This document shows positions 20,865-33,405 of a DNA stretch of 64,000 nucleotides, piece by piece. Position numbers and translations under genes: made by a program. The stretch comes from Castor canadensis. Lineage: Eukaryota > Chordata > Mammalia > Rodentia > Castoridae. The stretch covers positions 74,904,501 through 74,968,500 of the forward strand of contig NC_133386.1 in assembly GCF_047511655.1 (NCBI RefSeq), given 5' to 3'. Each line of letters opens with the position of its first letter. Position 1 is the first letter of the stretch. The notes beneath the pieces were generated by a model. That model made no database searches and was not told where the DNA came from. It saw nothing but the letters and a program-made list of their open reading frames with translations.

Positions 20865-21262
20865 GCTTATAATAGTTGCACAGGGGGTTTCATTGTGACA
20901 TATTCATATATAGTTCATCCCCTCCATTGTTCTCCCTCTTCTCCCTCCCATTCTTAAGATGACTTTGACAGGTTTCAATATTCTATATTCATACTTTTAT
21001 AGAAAATACAAAAACCATATTCACCCTTCTTAAATCTCTTCATTTACTATCCTCCTCTCTCTAGTACCCTCTCCTTAACGTGAACTGTTCTACTTTCTGT
21101 TCTTTGTTGTTTAAGTGTCTGATATTTGTTCAGTGTGGTATTTTATCTCTAATATATATATGTATATATGCTACTTTAGTCTGTCTAACCCCTCTATTAT
21201 TTTTCTTTACCCTGTTCTCCCTACCACATAATGTCCAACAGTTTTCAGTGCCCTTCTAACTT
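20865..21262 (-). mobile_element. L1 3' UTR fragment, antisense
   Basis: It begins with ttattagcttataatagttg and cattgtgacatattcatat, followed by pyrimidine-rich ctccctcttctccctccc. The same order is found at 34950-35080 and 27835-28275. On the minus strand it is an L1-type 3' UTR ending in an A tail near 20865. Confidence 0.65.
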
Positions 21263-22514
21263 TTGATGAATAATAAGGTGTAGATCTGAGGCTTCCTTGT
21301 ATGATTTATGAATGGATATTTTGAGTGGCAGAGCCAGAAGTTCTGCAATATGCAGTGTTTTTCTTATGTCAACAAAGGAATAAGCAAATAAAGGTTTTAA
21401 TTAACACAAAGTTTCTATTTTTGCTCATTTGTAGCAGATAATGGTTTAAAGAAAATCTATTGACTTATATTGGTACAGATTGACATTCTGAAGAACTAAA
21501 CTGTGGCAGTTCAAGCTTTGTGCCAGAATGTATCAGGATGAGTTGGAAGAATGTTGGAGATGTTGAACTTGATGTTTTCTCTCCCTTGACAAGCCTGGTG
21601 TTGGGAGCTGCTTCAGCTTTCATAGTGAGTTTATTTTCTATCCCTCTAGGTAAAGAAATTGGTGTCAGTGAAGGGGAGGTTACATGTGTGGAGCAATGCA
21701 GCTATCTTTGGCCAATGGTATACTTATGCTAATACTCAATAGGGTAACAGAATTTAAAATGCAGAGAATATCAGAGATAGTTACATCACTCACTTTACGC
21801 TATGGGAATGGATTCCCAGTGGTTAAATAGAGCTTCTGCTACAGCCTGCTCCTGTTGCTTTACCTCATCCCAGTGGTTAGTAAGAGACTGATTCAATGCA
21901 TGGGTAGAAATCTGGTCTTATTACTTAAGCTCAGGCCCTGTTCCCTTTCTCCTGGTATTTGTGGTTTATCATTTGTTTGTACCAGATTCATCTCTCTCTG
22001 CTCTCCTACATCTCTTCACTGAAACAGACCTGTCTTCAGTCTGTCTCTAAGGAAGAGTTTGAAAACAGAGCGTTTCCCTCAGCCTTTCTTGTATTATGTC
22101 CATGCCACTAAAGGCCTCACTACCAACTGTACAATCATTTCACTCTGTTTTTCCTTCCATAGAAATATGTTAAGAATGGAGAAGGTAAGGAAAGGAAGAG
22201 AGGAAGTCTTTTTCATGACAAGGCTCCATCTCAAGGGGATGCAGGGACACATCATTTCTCCTTCCTCTGTTCCTTCCACCTGAGCAAAACCTACTCACAC
22301 CCGACTCTGGCTTAGGCCCCTCCCCTCCACAGGAATAGGTTTAGTCACTCTTAGATTGGCAAATCCAAGGGGTGCTTTGGGTTGACCTATTTTCTAACTT
22401 CGTTGAAATTATTCCTCATTTGGATCTTTAACAAGACAGACTTTGTCCTTGTTTTTCTACCCCTTGAATATTTATGTTCTTGCTTCCTATGCATTCTTTC
22501 CAAGGCTGTGTCAT
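21263..22514. other. No gene recognised
   Basis: Unique-looking DNA. Open frames here (such as 21520-21732 and 22059-22283) are short, without domain signals, and are taken as chance. Confidence 0.5.
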
Positions 22515-22715
22515 TTATTGGGAGGATAATGCAATACTTAGAAACTTATATGCTGGAGCCAGATCACCTGTGTTCAAGTTCTGGTTGTCCCACTTAGGTC
22601 AGTTACTTAATTATCCCATGCCTCAGTTTTGTCATCTGGAAAATGGGACTACTACTAGTACTGTTTTAAAAATTAAATGATCTAATATAAATAAAATGCT
22701 AAGAATAGCTCCTAG
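22515..22715 (+). mobile_element. MIR SINE
   Basis: The order matches the mammalian-wide MIR consensus: ctggagccagatcacctgtg, ttcaagttctggttgtccca, cttaggtcagttacttaatt, gcctcagttttgtcatctgg, aaaatgggactactactagta, then a degenerate tail. Confidence 0.85.
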
Positions 22716-22737
22716 GTAAGTTTTGTAAGTCTTCTTC

Positions 22738-22763
22738 AGAGAGAGAGAAAGAGAGAGAGAGAC
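22738..22763 (+). repeat. (GA)n microsatellite
   Basis: Short GA-rich run with one AAAG interruption. Confidence 0.85.
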
Positions 22764-22764
22764 C

Positions 22765-24895
22765 ATTTGAGTGTCTGTGGTCCCCTTCCAGAACTCTTGA
22801 ACAAGCTCTAAGGACCCATGCTTAAGAGACAAAGGAAACAACCTGACTTCACATTTTTTTTTCATTCTAATTTTGAAGTTCTGATGTTGGGTTGGAGGGC
22901 TTTTTTTTTTTATAATAAATTACTTGTACAAACACTTGTGACCAAATAAACCACAGAACCCTGGCCACTGTGTTCCTCTCAGCTCAGATCTTGTATCAAC
23001 TCTGTCCCATTTGCTTGCTTATGTCCCTGTCCAATATTCAGTCAAACTTCTCTGCTCTATGGTCATATTTGGAACTTATAACATATCTACTAAATATAAT
23101 CTTAAATAAAGGCAATGGAGTAAAAAGTAACATGGTGTTTGCAGCTTTTCCCACTGTTGCAGAAATGTAGAGGAGGGGGAGGTGTTTATCACAATCACAA
23201 GAGAAAGCATCAGAGAGGAAGATCCCAGAGGTCTTGCATTCAGGTTATAATTGCAAATGCTATGTGACAGAAGGAGTGAGTGACATTATTATGGGTTATT
23301 TCTTATGGGAGTAGGTGATTCCCAAAGAATGAGAAATATTCAGAAGAGCATTTAAAGCAAGGACTATTGTGGTATGTGAGGACAGTGTCAGGGGGAGGTG
23401 GTGAGTAGAAAGGAGGAATTTCAATAAAGCTTTGCTTTGATTTACATATACTCCTCACATAGTTCAAAAAATTCATGTAAAGAACTTGACTTATTTTTGA
23501 AATGACATTTAGTTATTTATTGTACTGTACTTCCTCAGTCACTGCTGAGACTGAAGCTTGTGGTTCTTGGCTTGTGGTTAAGTGTTATATAAGCCAATAT
23601 CTTTGCCAAACATGAAACAAGATTCATCTTCAAACCATACTCCTTTGTTTAAATCATAGCTCAAGACTTCCTCTCTTCTTTGTAATTTAGTTGTTAATCA
23701 TCTTCCTGCCTCTGAATTGCCCTGACATCAAAGACACTCTATAAGTTATGTTTATAGCGTAATTGTTTCCATTGAGAGTAATTCATTTTGTTCACTCAGA
23801 AATATTAGTGCCTGTTTGCATATTTAATATTTATGTTTTGTATTTTACTTACTGTCTTTAAGCCACATTTTGCAGGTTATCTTAGCAAATTCTCAAAAAA
23901 AAGTACCCTTTGTGCAATATAGAGGGGAGAGTAATCATTTTACAAATGATGAAACTAAGGCTTAGTGATGTGAAGCTACCCCAGGTCATGTGGCTAACAA
24001 GTGGTTATATAGAAAGAAAGAAAAGAAAAGAAAAAAGTGAACAAAACTCTCAGCATGTTACATTTCTGTGAGTGAATAATGTCTAGATATTATTTTAGAA
24101 TCTCTGGAAACAGAGCCAGTTTTCTGTTTTTTCATTGTGCTTCCATCTCACTGAGATTACACTGAGGAAGAATCATGAGGTGACCTCTCACTTTTCATAG
24201 TGTCTCAGTGTGGGGGGTGGAATTATCATATGAAAAGTGTGATGAATTTTAATATTTTAGGTTTCTAAGGAAATAGATATCAGTTCCTTGGGTTTTGGGG
24301 AAATATTGATGCTAAAGAATTGATGCTGATGCTTGAATTATGAAGACTGTGATTGTAATGGGAACTTAGGAAACAGTTTTAACACAATTCGTAGGTTAGC
24401 AGTGTAGTATTATAGTACACTGACTTTTGGAAAGACTGTTTGCAGTTTTAATGACACTTTTATAACCTGTTGAACTTAATTGAATACCTCTGTACTTAGC
24501 CTCAGAGTTACAGTGCGGTGATGGACTGAACAAGTTAATGCTGAGTATATTGGCTGTTTTAGGGCTAAATACTAGAAGCACATGACACCATGAGGAGCTA
24601 ACTTTACTTGTTACTGATTAAGTCATCTAGTTCTCACGCCTGCCTTAATGATTTGATTTTAACAAATAGCATTTATTTTCTTTAATGACTTTGTAAGATG
24701 ATGTGAATTCTTACAAGGGTAAATGACACAAAATTGCAGTACTCTAACACCACACTATTTGGTGAAGGAACTGGACTTACAGTGAATTCATTAATATGAA
24801 AGCCCTAAGTGTTGGGCTAAAATGGCTGCATAAGCAAAATGAATCCACAGAAAGTGTAGGTATAGACTAGTCCTTATATACATATTCAACTATCT
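22765..24895. other. No gene; a MIR-like patch at 23925-24030
   Basis: AT-rich DNA. Bases 23925-24030 (ttttacaaatgatgaaacta, then caggtcatgtggctaacaag) look like an antisense MIR core. A GA-rich purine tract (gaaagaaagaaaagaaaag) follows at 24012. Nothing else is recognised. Confidence 0.5.
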
Positions 24896-24897
24896 GA

Positions 24898-24990
24898 TTT
24901 TTTTTTTGGCAGCATTGGGGTTTGAACTCAGGGCCTCTGCTTGCTAGACAGGTGCTCTTACTGCTTGAGCCTTTCTGCTAGACCTACATA
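24898..24990 (-). mobile_element. ID-type SINE, antisense
   Basis: On the minus strand: a degraded A box (aaggctcaagcagtaagagc), acctgtctagcaagcagagg and a B box (gagttcaaacc), with the tail as a T run on the plus strand. This is the typical tRNA-derived SINE of this genome. Confidence 0.8.
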
Positions 24991-25937
24991 TTCAGTTATC
25001 TGGATGATCGTTTCTGTAATACAAAATTGAAATTTGAGAACTTTGGTAGGTTTTGGGGAGACTCCTGGTTATATATGACATGAACCCTACTCTCATGATC
25101 ATGAGAGAGAGCAGACAAAGCATGTTTGGGAAGAACAGTAGGGGAAGTCTGTGCATCTATAGAGGGACAGAGTGGAAGGAGTGATGAGCAAGTTCGGGAC
25201 ATGAGGGGTGAAGTTAAGAAGAAAAGAAAAGCTTTGGAGAGAAGGGAATTATGATGGTGCAAGGAGAGGTTACCAGTGGGCACGGAAGAAAAAGAAATTC
25301 TGGGTTGAGTGATGGTTTCCACTTTCTGGATTACACGTATCTTAGATAGGCACTTCAAGGTTAATAAATGACATATTTAGTTTCCACAGAAAACATATTG
25401 ATTCAACTTCTCAACTTTTTTGTAATGAGTAAGAAAATTATTTCATTCTCATTTCAGTGTAGAAGTGAATTCATATGGGTAATGGAAATAACCATGGGAA
25501 TAAGAATTGAAATAATGCTTAGGGTGACTCATAGATAATACACAATTTTGTCATTGTCAGTTTTTGCTCATAGTTTATGTTAAATTAGATGTGATCTTAG
25601 GTCAGAGAACAGGCTTTTGTGACTGTTTGGATGTCTCAACTTACAGTCAAACCTTTATTCAATACTTTATTCCTCCTCCTTTCTTCATATTTCAATCTAT
25701 TATACACTGTGTTTTGGGGAAATATTCTTTAAATACCCCAGCAAATCACCTACAAGTTACTTTATGAAAAGAAGAAAGTCTAAGATCTGCTAAAATATTT
25801 GTCATCTAAAACTGTGGTTCTGTTAGATAGTTCAAGGTAGAGGGATAGTTCTGAGTTTGAAACAACAAAGAAAAATAAACACGCAAATGACAGTGCAAGT
25901 TATAATAGTTTTTTTTTTAAATCAGTCTTACCTCCAT

Positions 25938-25940
<3 letters not shown>
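24991..25940. other. No gene recognised
   Basis: Unique-looking DNA. The 120-codon minus-strand open frame at 25358-24996 shows no domain and no homology that I can name. Confidence 0.5.

Positions 25941-25972
<32 letters not shown>
25941..25972 (+). repeat. (GA)n microsatellite
   Basis: About 16 GA dinucleotides. Confidence 0.97.
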
Positions 25973-25978
<6 letters not shown>

Positions 25979-26079
25979 TACGTTTATTATGTGGCTTTTC
26001 TTAGTATCTCTGAGATCACTAATAATAGCATTCATTGCATGTTTACTCTATTCCTCCCTAAATAAATATTTGAGATAAA

Positions 26080-26112
26080 ATTTATATATATACATATATA
26101 TATATATATATT
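26080..26112 (+). repeat. (TA)n microsatellite
   Basis: TA dinucleotides with a CA interruption. Confidence 0.95.
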
Positions 26113-26245
26113 ATTATACTCATTTTACACTTGAGGTAACTGAGACCCAGAGATGTGAAGCAATGTGCCCAAGGTCACATAACCAGTATGTGAAAAAACT
26201 GACATTTGAGCCCCAGACTGTTCAGAGTATGTCCTCTAAACAGCA
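26113..26245 (-). mobile_element. MIR SINE, antisense
   Basis: The plus strand reads attttacacttgaggtaact, gagacccagagatgtgaagc and cccaaggtcacataaccag, the reverse complement of the MIR core and 3' half. Diverged. Confidence 0.65.
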
Positions 26246-26384
26246 GTACTACAGTTGTCTTCTCTGTAAACCTACTACTTTGCATTACGAGGCTCACCTG
26301 GCTAAATTTCCAGTTGCATTTATAGAGGTATGCTTTGTACATGTGGACCATCTACTTAAGTTTTCATAAGCAACTGCTGTATCA

Positions 26385-26740
26385 GTAAAGACTAAATGGG
26401 CCTTGCTGCAGTAATAAACAACCCTCAAATTTCAGTGGTTTAAACAACAAAAGTTTATGCAAAAATCTTTTGCTCACTCTGTGTATTCAGTGTGGGTAGT
26501 CAGATGGTATGGGGATGGGTGTTGGTGTGTGGGGAGCTCTTCTCCTCATAGTCTGGTGGGGACTCAGGCTAATGAAAATGCTGTTGTTTTGTAGCTGACC
26601 AGCTGGAACAGGTAGACTCCTCAGTCCTCAGGGGAGGATCACATGCTGATGCTCAAGTGCTTCCTTCTGGAAGTGCCATAAGCCACTTCTGCTTTCAGCC
26701 GACTATCCAGAACTGGTCATGTTGCCCCCATCTAACTTTA
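26385..26740 (+). repeat. Ancient interspersed repeat, family uncertain
   Basis: The block gcagtaataaacaaccctca, cagtggtttaaacaacaaaa resembles a conserved segment of old mammalian LTR or DNA-transposon repeats. I cannot fix the family. Confidence 0.4.
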
Positions 26741-27289
26741 AGACAAACGTAAGAAATGTGTTAGAGCAAAGAATTCTTGCTCAGTAGCAAGTGTGTCTGA
26801 CACAACTACTCTCACCACAAACTTATTTAAAGGTTTTAAATAATAGAAAAGTTTTCACTATTTTAGATTTCAAACACTTAGCCAGAAGAGAGCTTGTATC
26901 TACAATTTCTCATCAACCTCATCTTATCCTGCTCAACCTCTTCACCTTACCTGCTCCCTATGGTGTGGTGTTCCTTTTTTTCTGAGGAGTAGACAAGTCT
27001 GTCAATTACACTTCCAGAATTGCTCTTCTGGAACTTTCTAGGCTCCCCTGGATATATGGGATCCTAGAATGATCAAGAGTTTTCTCAGCTTTGCCTCCAT
27101 CTAGCAGTCCTTTACTTCCCACGTATTTGTTGCTACCTCAGAGAAGACTGAGAGGTGGAGTAAAGCTCTTGCCTTTGTGCCCAGTTTTCTGAATATATAA
27201 AACCACAAAACTCTCCCCAAAACAGGCAGCAGAAGGAACGTGATTTCTTTCTTTCTTCCCTACTGCATTTCCGTCCTTATTTTGTGCTG

Positions 27290-27780
27290 TGACATTGTGA
27301 TGGGGTTCAGAAGGCACTATTCCAAAATACGGTGCCTTGGCATTTTGAATATTTTAAGCTGAAGGAATTTTCAGAAGCAGGAAGTTCTCTCTGGACTTTC
27401 CCACCCTTATCTCCTGAAAGAGGTCATAGACCCTCATGTGGGAGGTGTTCTCCCTAGACCTAGAGGAAAAGAGCATCCTTTTCTGAAAAGATCTAGGGAC
27501 AAAAAGTGGAATCTGAACAAATAGGCCTCACCAAGTTTCCACAGTTTGCTTCCCTTACCTCATACTCTTTATCCTATCACATTTCTCCAGGACTAGCCTC
27601 ATTCTTTACCAGCTTTGCTATATAAAATACTCAGGTTTAAGTGATTCTTTTGGTTTTCATTACTTATTAAGACTTCTGTGTCATGTAAAACTTAAATAAA
27701 TTTGCTTGCTCTTTTCCTGTTAATATGTCTTTTGTTATAGGGGTCTGAGCCATAAACTTAGAAGAGTAGACGAAAAGGCA
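27290..27780 (+). mobile_element. Solo-LTR-like block
   Basis: The segment has the layout of a retroviral LTR. It begins near tgtgatgggg and carries a TATA-like tatataaaat (27619), AATAAA near 27696 and, shortly after, a T-rich ttttgttataggggtctgag typical of the end of several old mammalian ERV LTRs. No internal retroviral sequence lies on either side. Boundaries and family are uncertain. Confidence 0.5.
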
Positions 27781-27829
27781 AATTTTCTTCATTTATAATT
27801 GGTTCTTTCAAAGGCCTTTTTAAAATCTT

Positions 27830-28275
27830 TTTTTTTTAAATTATTGCTTTACTGGGGTACAATGTGACATTTACCAAAGTTCTTATATCACAGTTGAATT
27901 CACCCCTTTTATCAATCTCCTTTATCCCTTTTCCCCCATTCCTGGAACAGCTTCAACAGTTCTCATTTTTCCATTTTCATACATGAGTACATAATATTTC
28001 TACATATTTACCATCCTACACCCTTTCCCTAACTCCCAACAACACCACCTCCAGATGGGACCTGTTTTACCATCTTGTTCTCTGTATTTAAAAAAAGACA
28101 TTTTTGTTTGTATAAGATAGCTGTACAGGGAGTTTCATTGTGACATTTCCATGTATGTATATGTATATAACCCAAATTGGTTCATCTCCCCTCTTTTTCT
28201 CCTTTCTACCTTAGTCCCCTTCTTATGGTGATTTCAACAGGTTTACAAATTCTATATTCATTCTTGTATAGGAAG
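27830..28275 (-). mobile_element. L1 3' UTR fragment, antisense
   Basis: T-rich start, then gtacaatgtgacatttacc, gttgaattcaccccttttat, cagttctcatttttccattt and catacatgagtacataatat. This aligns by eye over its full length with 35690-36230, also antisense. The second half (from 28110) repeats the theme catttccatgtatgtatatg. Confidence 0.7.
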
Positions 28276-28560
28276 TACATAAACCAAACAGGAGGGAGGA
28301 ACAGGACCTGTGCAAGGGCTTGGTACCAGTGGGAGGGGGGAGCATGTGGGAAAAGAGTGGAGGAGGGTGAATATGGTGTAAATACTTTGTACACATGAAT
28401 GTAAATGGAAAATGACACCTGTTGAAACTATTTCAGAAATGTGGAGGAGGATAATGGAGCATGATGGAAAGGATAAATTCAACTATGATATATCATAAGA
28501 ACTTTTGTAAATGCCACAATTTTTCCCCACCCAGCACAACATTAAAAAAAGAAAAAAACC
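28276..28560 (+). mobile_element. L1 3' UTR fragment, sense
   Basis: This is related to the reverse complement of the preceding fragment: ggacctgtgcaagggc, ttggtaccagtgggaggg, then gtggaggaggataatggag and an A-rich end. It stands tail-to-tail beside the antisense copy, so the two form an imperfect inverted pair. Confidence 0.65.
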
Positions 28561-29940
28561 AAAACTTATTAAAAAAGAAGAAAGTACATAATGATATTCA
28601 CCTTCTTAACTTCCTTCTTTTACTGTCCCTTTCTCATTAGTGATCTCCCCTTAGCGTGACCTGTTTTTCATAACATTGCTTGTATTGGTGTTGGGCCTAT
28701 ATTCCAAAATGAGAAAACATGGCCTTCCAAAGGCCTTTTAATCTATGATTAAGCATTTAATCGACTATTAATCCATCCATCCACCCAAAAATATTTATAA
28801 AGTTCTTTCCAGGTATCCTTCTGCCCAATAAGTCTTATTTGCATCACTTGTTGAGATTTAATTTCACTAAATAAAGGGAAATGAACTTACAGCATTCTTT
28901 CAGTCAAGTTACTTCCCTAGGCAGCAAACAGAGCTTGCTGGGATGCTGACATCCCTGTGCCCAGTCTACAGGATTTCTCTCATGGCTTGATCGTGATAAG
29001 TAGTTGATAGACATTCGGTCCCTGGTAAGGAAGGAGAGAGAAAATGTCATGTCCCCAAGTGGTTCTTTTGATGTCACAAACAGAATCCTGAAAGTGTAAT
29101 AAAGGGTGTGAACTTGATCAATATTAATTATTTGCATGTATGAAAATATCATGACAAAACCCCTTTGTAGAATAAATATGTGCTAAATGAAAACCTCATC
29201 AGTATGCAACCTATGTAGGGCAAGTAAAAGTTATAGTCATAAAGCTTACTTTCTGAAATATGAGAGGTCCAAAAGAAGTTAGACTAGATACTTATCCTGG
29301 AAAAATTTTTTCTTATGGAAGTTACATAAACACATCTCTTACCTCAGGTTATGGATGTATCAATCCTAGAGTGGTCTTGCTAGACCAGAGAAAGCATTCC
29401 AGCCAGATACACTTTGGCATAAACTCTGGGATCTTTGGTCAGTGGTTCCTGCTGGCCTTTGTAGCGTCAGAATGGTAGAATGGAATTTCACATGGCCTCA
29501 AGGTGGAGATTATTGGTATTTTGACCAAAAATTGTGTGAGAAAGAGAATGGCTTTACAAACCGAGGGAGATCTTGCACATGAGGCAGCCTCTGTACTGTG
29601 AATTGGGAGAAAATATTTTTCTTTCCCAACTCACCTGCCTCTCCACATGCTGCCCATAGTAGATAGAGTTGGTTAGTCATAGCAACAGAAATTCCATTAA
29701 TCACAGATTCACTTATGTTAACAAGCATCCTTTTTAAGATGCAATTACTTCAAGATGGCAATTGCTAATTCACAAGTTCATGCAAATTTTCTTAATCAGA
29801 TTGCTTTCTTCTTAACACCTAGCTGAGACTGGTCTCTCCACAGGAAATAGAAGGAGAATTTGGAATTTGTTGGTGTTGGAGGTTGAGCGTGAGCAGAGAT
29901 GAGAGAAGAAAAGGCAATTAAAAACATATCTTTTTCTAAT
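28561..29940. other. No gene recognised
   Basis: Apart from a T-rich patch near 28580-28690 that resembles the L1 3' UTR scraps, this is unique-looking DNA with only short open frames. Confidence 0.5.
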
Positions 29941-29949
29941 TATTGAAAT

Positions 29950-30165
29950 CCTTCATGCAGTTTAGCAGAGTAAGGCTCTGGAGCCAGGTTCCTCTTGCCA
30001 GCTATGTGAGTTTAAAACATTGCTTCACTTTTACATACCTCGAAAATAGAAAGACAGTACTAATATTTACAATAGAGGATTTTGTTGTTGTTGTTAGGAT
30101 TAAGTTAGTGCATGTAAAGATTTTAGTTCATAGAAAGCACTCAATAAATATTAGTCCTTTCAAAT
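29950..30165 (+). mobile_element. MIR SINE
   Basis: ggctctggagccaggttcct, cttgccagctatgtgagttt, then ggattaagttagtgcatgta and gcactcaataaatattag, in MIR order. A GTT microsatellite has grown inside it (30081-30096). Confidence 0.8.
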
Positions 30166-30772
30166 AATTTGGCAAATACAATAAATAAAACAAGAATTTC
30201 TTAAAGTTCCATAACATATCTTCAGACAATTGCACCTTAAAAAGTCACTGTTAACATCTTACCTTATTTTTATTCAGTATGTTTATATACCATATACAAA
30301 TACACATAGAAATTAAAACCACATTATCATTAAATCTTAGTGTTTTGATTTTTTCACACTAGCTATGAACACTTTGGGGAAGACTTTATGGAGAAGGTGG
30401 ACCAGTAAAAAGATGTGCATTTCCACACTCAGATTGGAAAGGAGTTTTTACACTAGGGGTACAGTACAAATAAAGGCACAGGAAAAAAATGAGGACATCC
30501 ATGTGAGCATAGGAGGGCTCAGAAAGTGGAGAAATGAAGAGAGCTTGGATCTGATTGTGGAAGAACAAAAGCACTTCCTCTATAGGCACTAATAGTGGGC
30601 TAAGTTGCAGATAGGTTCCAAGAGACCAGCTGGGAGTCAATTGCAATAACCCAGGGCAAAAGAGATGAAGGCCTGAAATGGTGACTTGGTCTGTGAGAAT
30701 TCTAGGAAGTGTAGTTGGGAGAGAGAGGAAATAGAGCAGGAAGGGTAGCTTGGTTGTTATAATTTTAAATGA

Positions 30773-30800
30773 GATAATAATAATAATAACAATAATGCTA
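30773..30800 (+). repeat. (AAT)n-like microsatellite
   Basis: Repeated aataataataa with a C interruption. Confidence 0.85.
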
Positions 30801-30834
30801 ATAATATCAACAGCTATTTGCTAATCACCAAGTA

Positions 30835-30995
30835 AAAACCCAGGCATTGTACTGAGCGTTTTATGTACTAAGCATTTTATTATCTTATTTAATCCTCAAA
30901 AGATTACTATTATCTGCAGAATTTACACATGAAAAAAGGTGGTATGAGTAAGTTAATTTCTCTTTAAGGTAACACAGCTCATAAAAAAGCAGGGT
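30835..30995 (-). mobile_element. MIR SINE, antisense
   Basis: The plus strand reads attatcttatttaatcctca, aaagattactattatctgca, then acatgaaaaaaggtgg and ggtaacacagctc, in the antisense order of MIR. Confidence 0.65.
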
Positions 30996-33280
30996 AGTAT
31001 TTTGAGGAGACATCTGCCTGCCATTGAACCCAAGGTCTTTAGTACTCAATGTTAGAGACTGCAGAGATAACAACAATGGCTACAAGGTTCAGAAAATGAA
31101 GGTAGATAATATTTCATGGGCTTGTTTTCAAGGAAGAAGTAACATGGAATGGTAAAGGGGAACAAAACATAAATAAGCTATTTTTCTTGTTTGCTTCTGT
31201 TTGTTTTTTTTTCTTTTTTTAAGAAAAAGGAAGATTCTATGTGGTAGGAAGGGAACAAGTGTAGATGAAGGAAAAACGAAAGAAAAGAATAGAAAGATCA
31301 GAAGTATGGAAAGGAATGCCCCTTTCTTGGAAATAAAGAGATTCTCACTCTGTTCTAGGAAAGAGGGATGGGAAGAACATCCAGTATGGGAGGAGGGGGC
31401 AGTAATGCCATGGAAGGGACTGAAGGAGATCAGGTCTTTGCTAAAGGTAGTGAAGGCAAGCATGGGACTGAAGATGTTCATGGAGTGGAAGACATTCTGA
31501 CTCCAAGAATGGACTGAAGTTAGGAATAAAAAAAAGATACACAAGGGTTTTGAAATTTACCTTATTTAGTTAGAGAAGCATATATGCCAATTTCAAACAA
31601 GATTTAAAATTAGATTAATGTGCTGTAAAAGGGTTTAGTTATATAAACTTATTAGTTCTTGAAGACTTCTTTTAGTGAAGCATCAAGGGAAAATATTTTT
31701 TGATGTAAGTTATGTGCTAATTAAGTTCATTAATTTATTGCTTAGACCACAGGCACAGAAAAAAAACCAGTGGTTTCTGTGTCTCTCTCAGGAAGTGGTC
31801 ATAAAGATTTCTTTCTTTGTGCAGTGCTTTACAGAAAATATATGTTCTTGTATTACCTCACCTGCTAAAAGAACAGGAAGGCAGAAAAATCTTGAATATT
31901 GTCACACTGGAAAAGTATTTCCAGAGAAGGGAAAAAGTCTTTTCATGCTGAGTGGCTGCAATTTCTAGAAAAGCTGTACAAAAAAGGGCATTAATTACTC
32001 AAGAGTAGCTCAGAGCTTTTCTAAGACCTTGTTGAGGACAGCTGCTGTGAGTTAGGTACCTGTCCTTGGGTTTTGCTATTTTGCCAGTAGAACTTTTCTT
32101 TCTCCTTAAATTTATGTAGCCTCTTCAGGACACTCTCAGCTTCTTGAGATTTCAATTAGGACTTTCAGAAAGTATGGCCATAATAATTTCTTAAACAACC
32201 TTGAGCTCTTTTTCAGGAAAGGTGATGAGTTTTGCAGATTAAGTCAAGTTTTTATGTAAGCATTTTGAAGCATCTTGCTGACATTTAGGCTATTGGTCCT
32301 TAGGACAAGTCAGAATTTCTAATTATAGGGTTCTGAGGGATTGGCTTTGGCCTGGACATGATTACCAAACACTGAGTTAACTGCACAGTGGACACAGTGG
32401 AGGAGGGCTCTTTAGGGCCTTATATTCTTATATATAGTTTCTAATGCTATTCTTTGACATTTGAAACTTGGGAATATAACTGTTGGATTTTTTATGCTTA
32501 GAAGGGCTGCTTATAATAATCATTTTATGTTTTGTATCCTTTTTTTTCCCTTGCACAACTGTTAATTACTTTACAATACTTGGTATATATGTGAATAATT
32601 CCAGCCCCCCCAATCACAAACCCCTTGAAAGCAAGAAAGAACTGATTTTTCTTGGATTTTTTTGAGTTGTCAGATGTCACCACAGCCTTTCTGATCCCAT
32701 CTTCTCCTTTGTGTCAATTTTTCATTCAGTATGTCCCACTGCAATAGTGGGATGCTGTGGCACATTGGTCTTAAGATGAAAGAGACTGCCAGAGGGCAAA
32801 TTGGAACATGCAACTGTCTCCTCCAGGCTCCTGCAATATGAGAAGCTTGGCCTGCAAAACCATAACTCTTCTGGCTCATGTGGGACCCAGCACTGGGAAA
32901 CTGCTGTCTCTCCAGGAAGCAAAGACTTATGACTTTTATAGTTTCATAAACTCCATTTGCTCCTCACTAATCTCTATAATGTATGTAGGGTGAGCAATAC
33001 TATTTTTTTCAATAGAAAAAACCTGTGTGGAGGGTGATTTATCCAAGTCTCACTGCTAGTCATCATGGACATCAGGATTTGAATACATATCTTCTGGTAT
33101 TTACTTATAACCTGATATTTTGATACCTATTTATCATGGGTTTTGATGCTGGAGTAATAATGGGAATAAATTGTATTTATATCTTGTGGAGTAACATGCA
33201 ATTTCCATTTTCTTTGTCTAAAATGGTTGAATATCAGCAATTCCTTATAGTTCTACCTCATATAGGCAGCCAAGTCTTGT
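30996..33280. other. No gene recognised
   Basis: AT-rich DNA with a purine-rich stretch at 31225-31500, which creates open frames on both strands (to 138 codons on the minus strand) without domain signals. No RNA gene or repeat could be named. Confidence 0.5.
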
Positions 33281-33282
33281 GT

Positions 33283-33405
33283 GGAAATAGTGTGGAGTGT
33301 AGAGTCAGACTAGTTTAGGCTGAAATCCCAGCTATGCCCCATGTCAGAATTGAACTACCTCTATAAAATTATTTGTCTTTCTTAAGCCTTTGCTTCCAGA
33401 TCTTT
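33283..33405 (+). mobile_element. MIR SINE, partial
   Basis: gtgtagagtcagactagttt, aggctgaaatcccagctatg, then tttcttaagcctttgcttcc fits the first two thirds of MIR. Confidence 0.65.

Noticed and set aside
31128-31544. 138-codon minus-strand and 99-codon plus-strand open frames
   Set aside because: They overlap in a purine-rich tract, which lowers stop frequency on both strands. No domain, splice context or repeat of the frame elsewhere.
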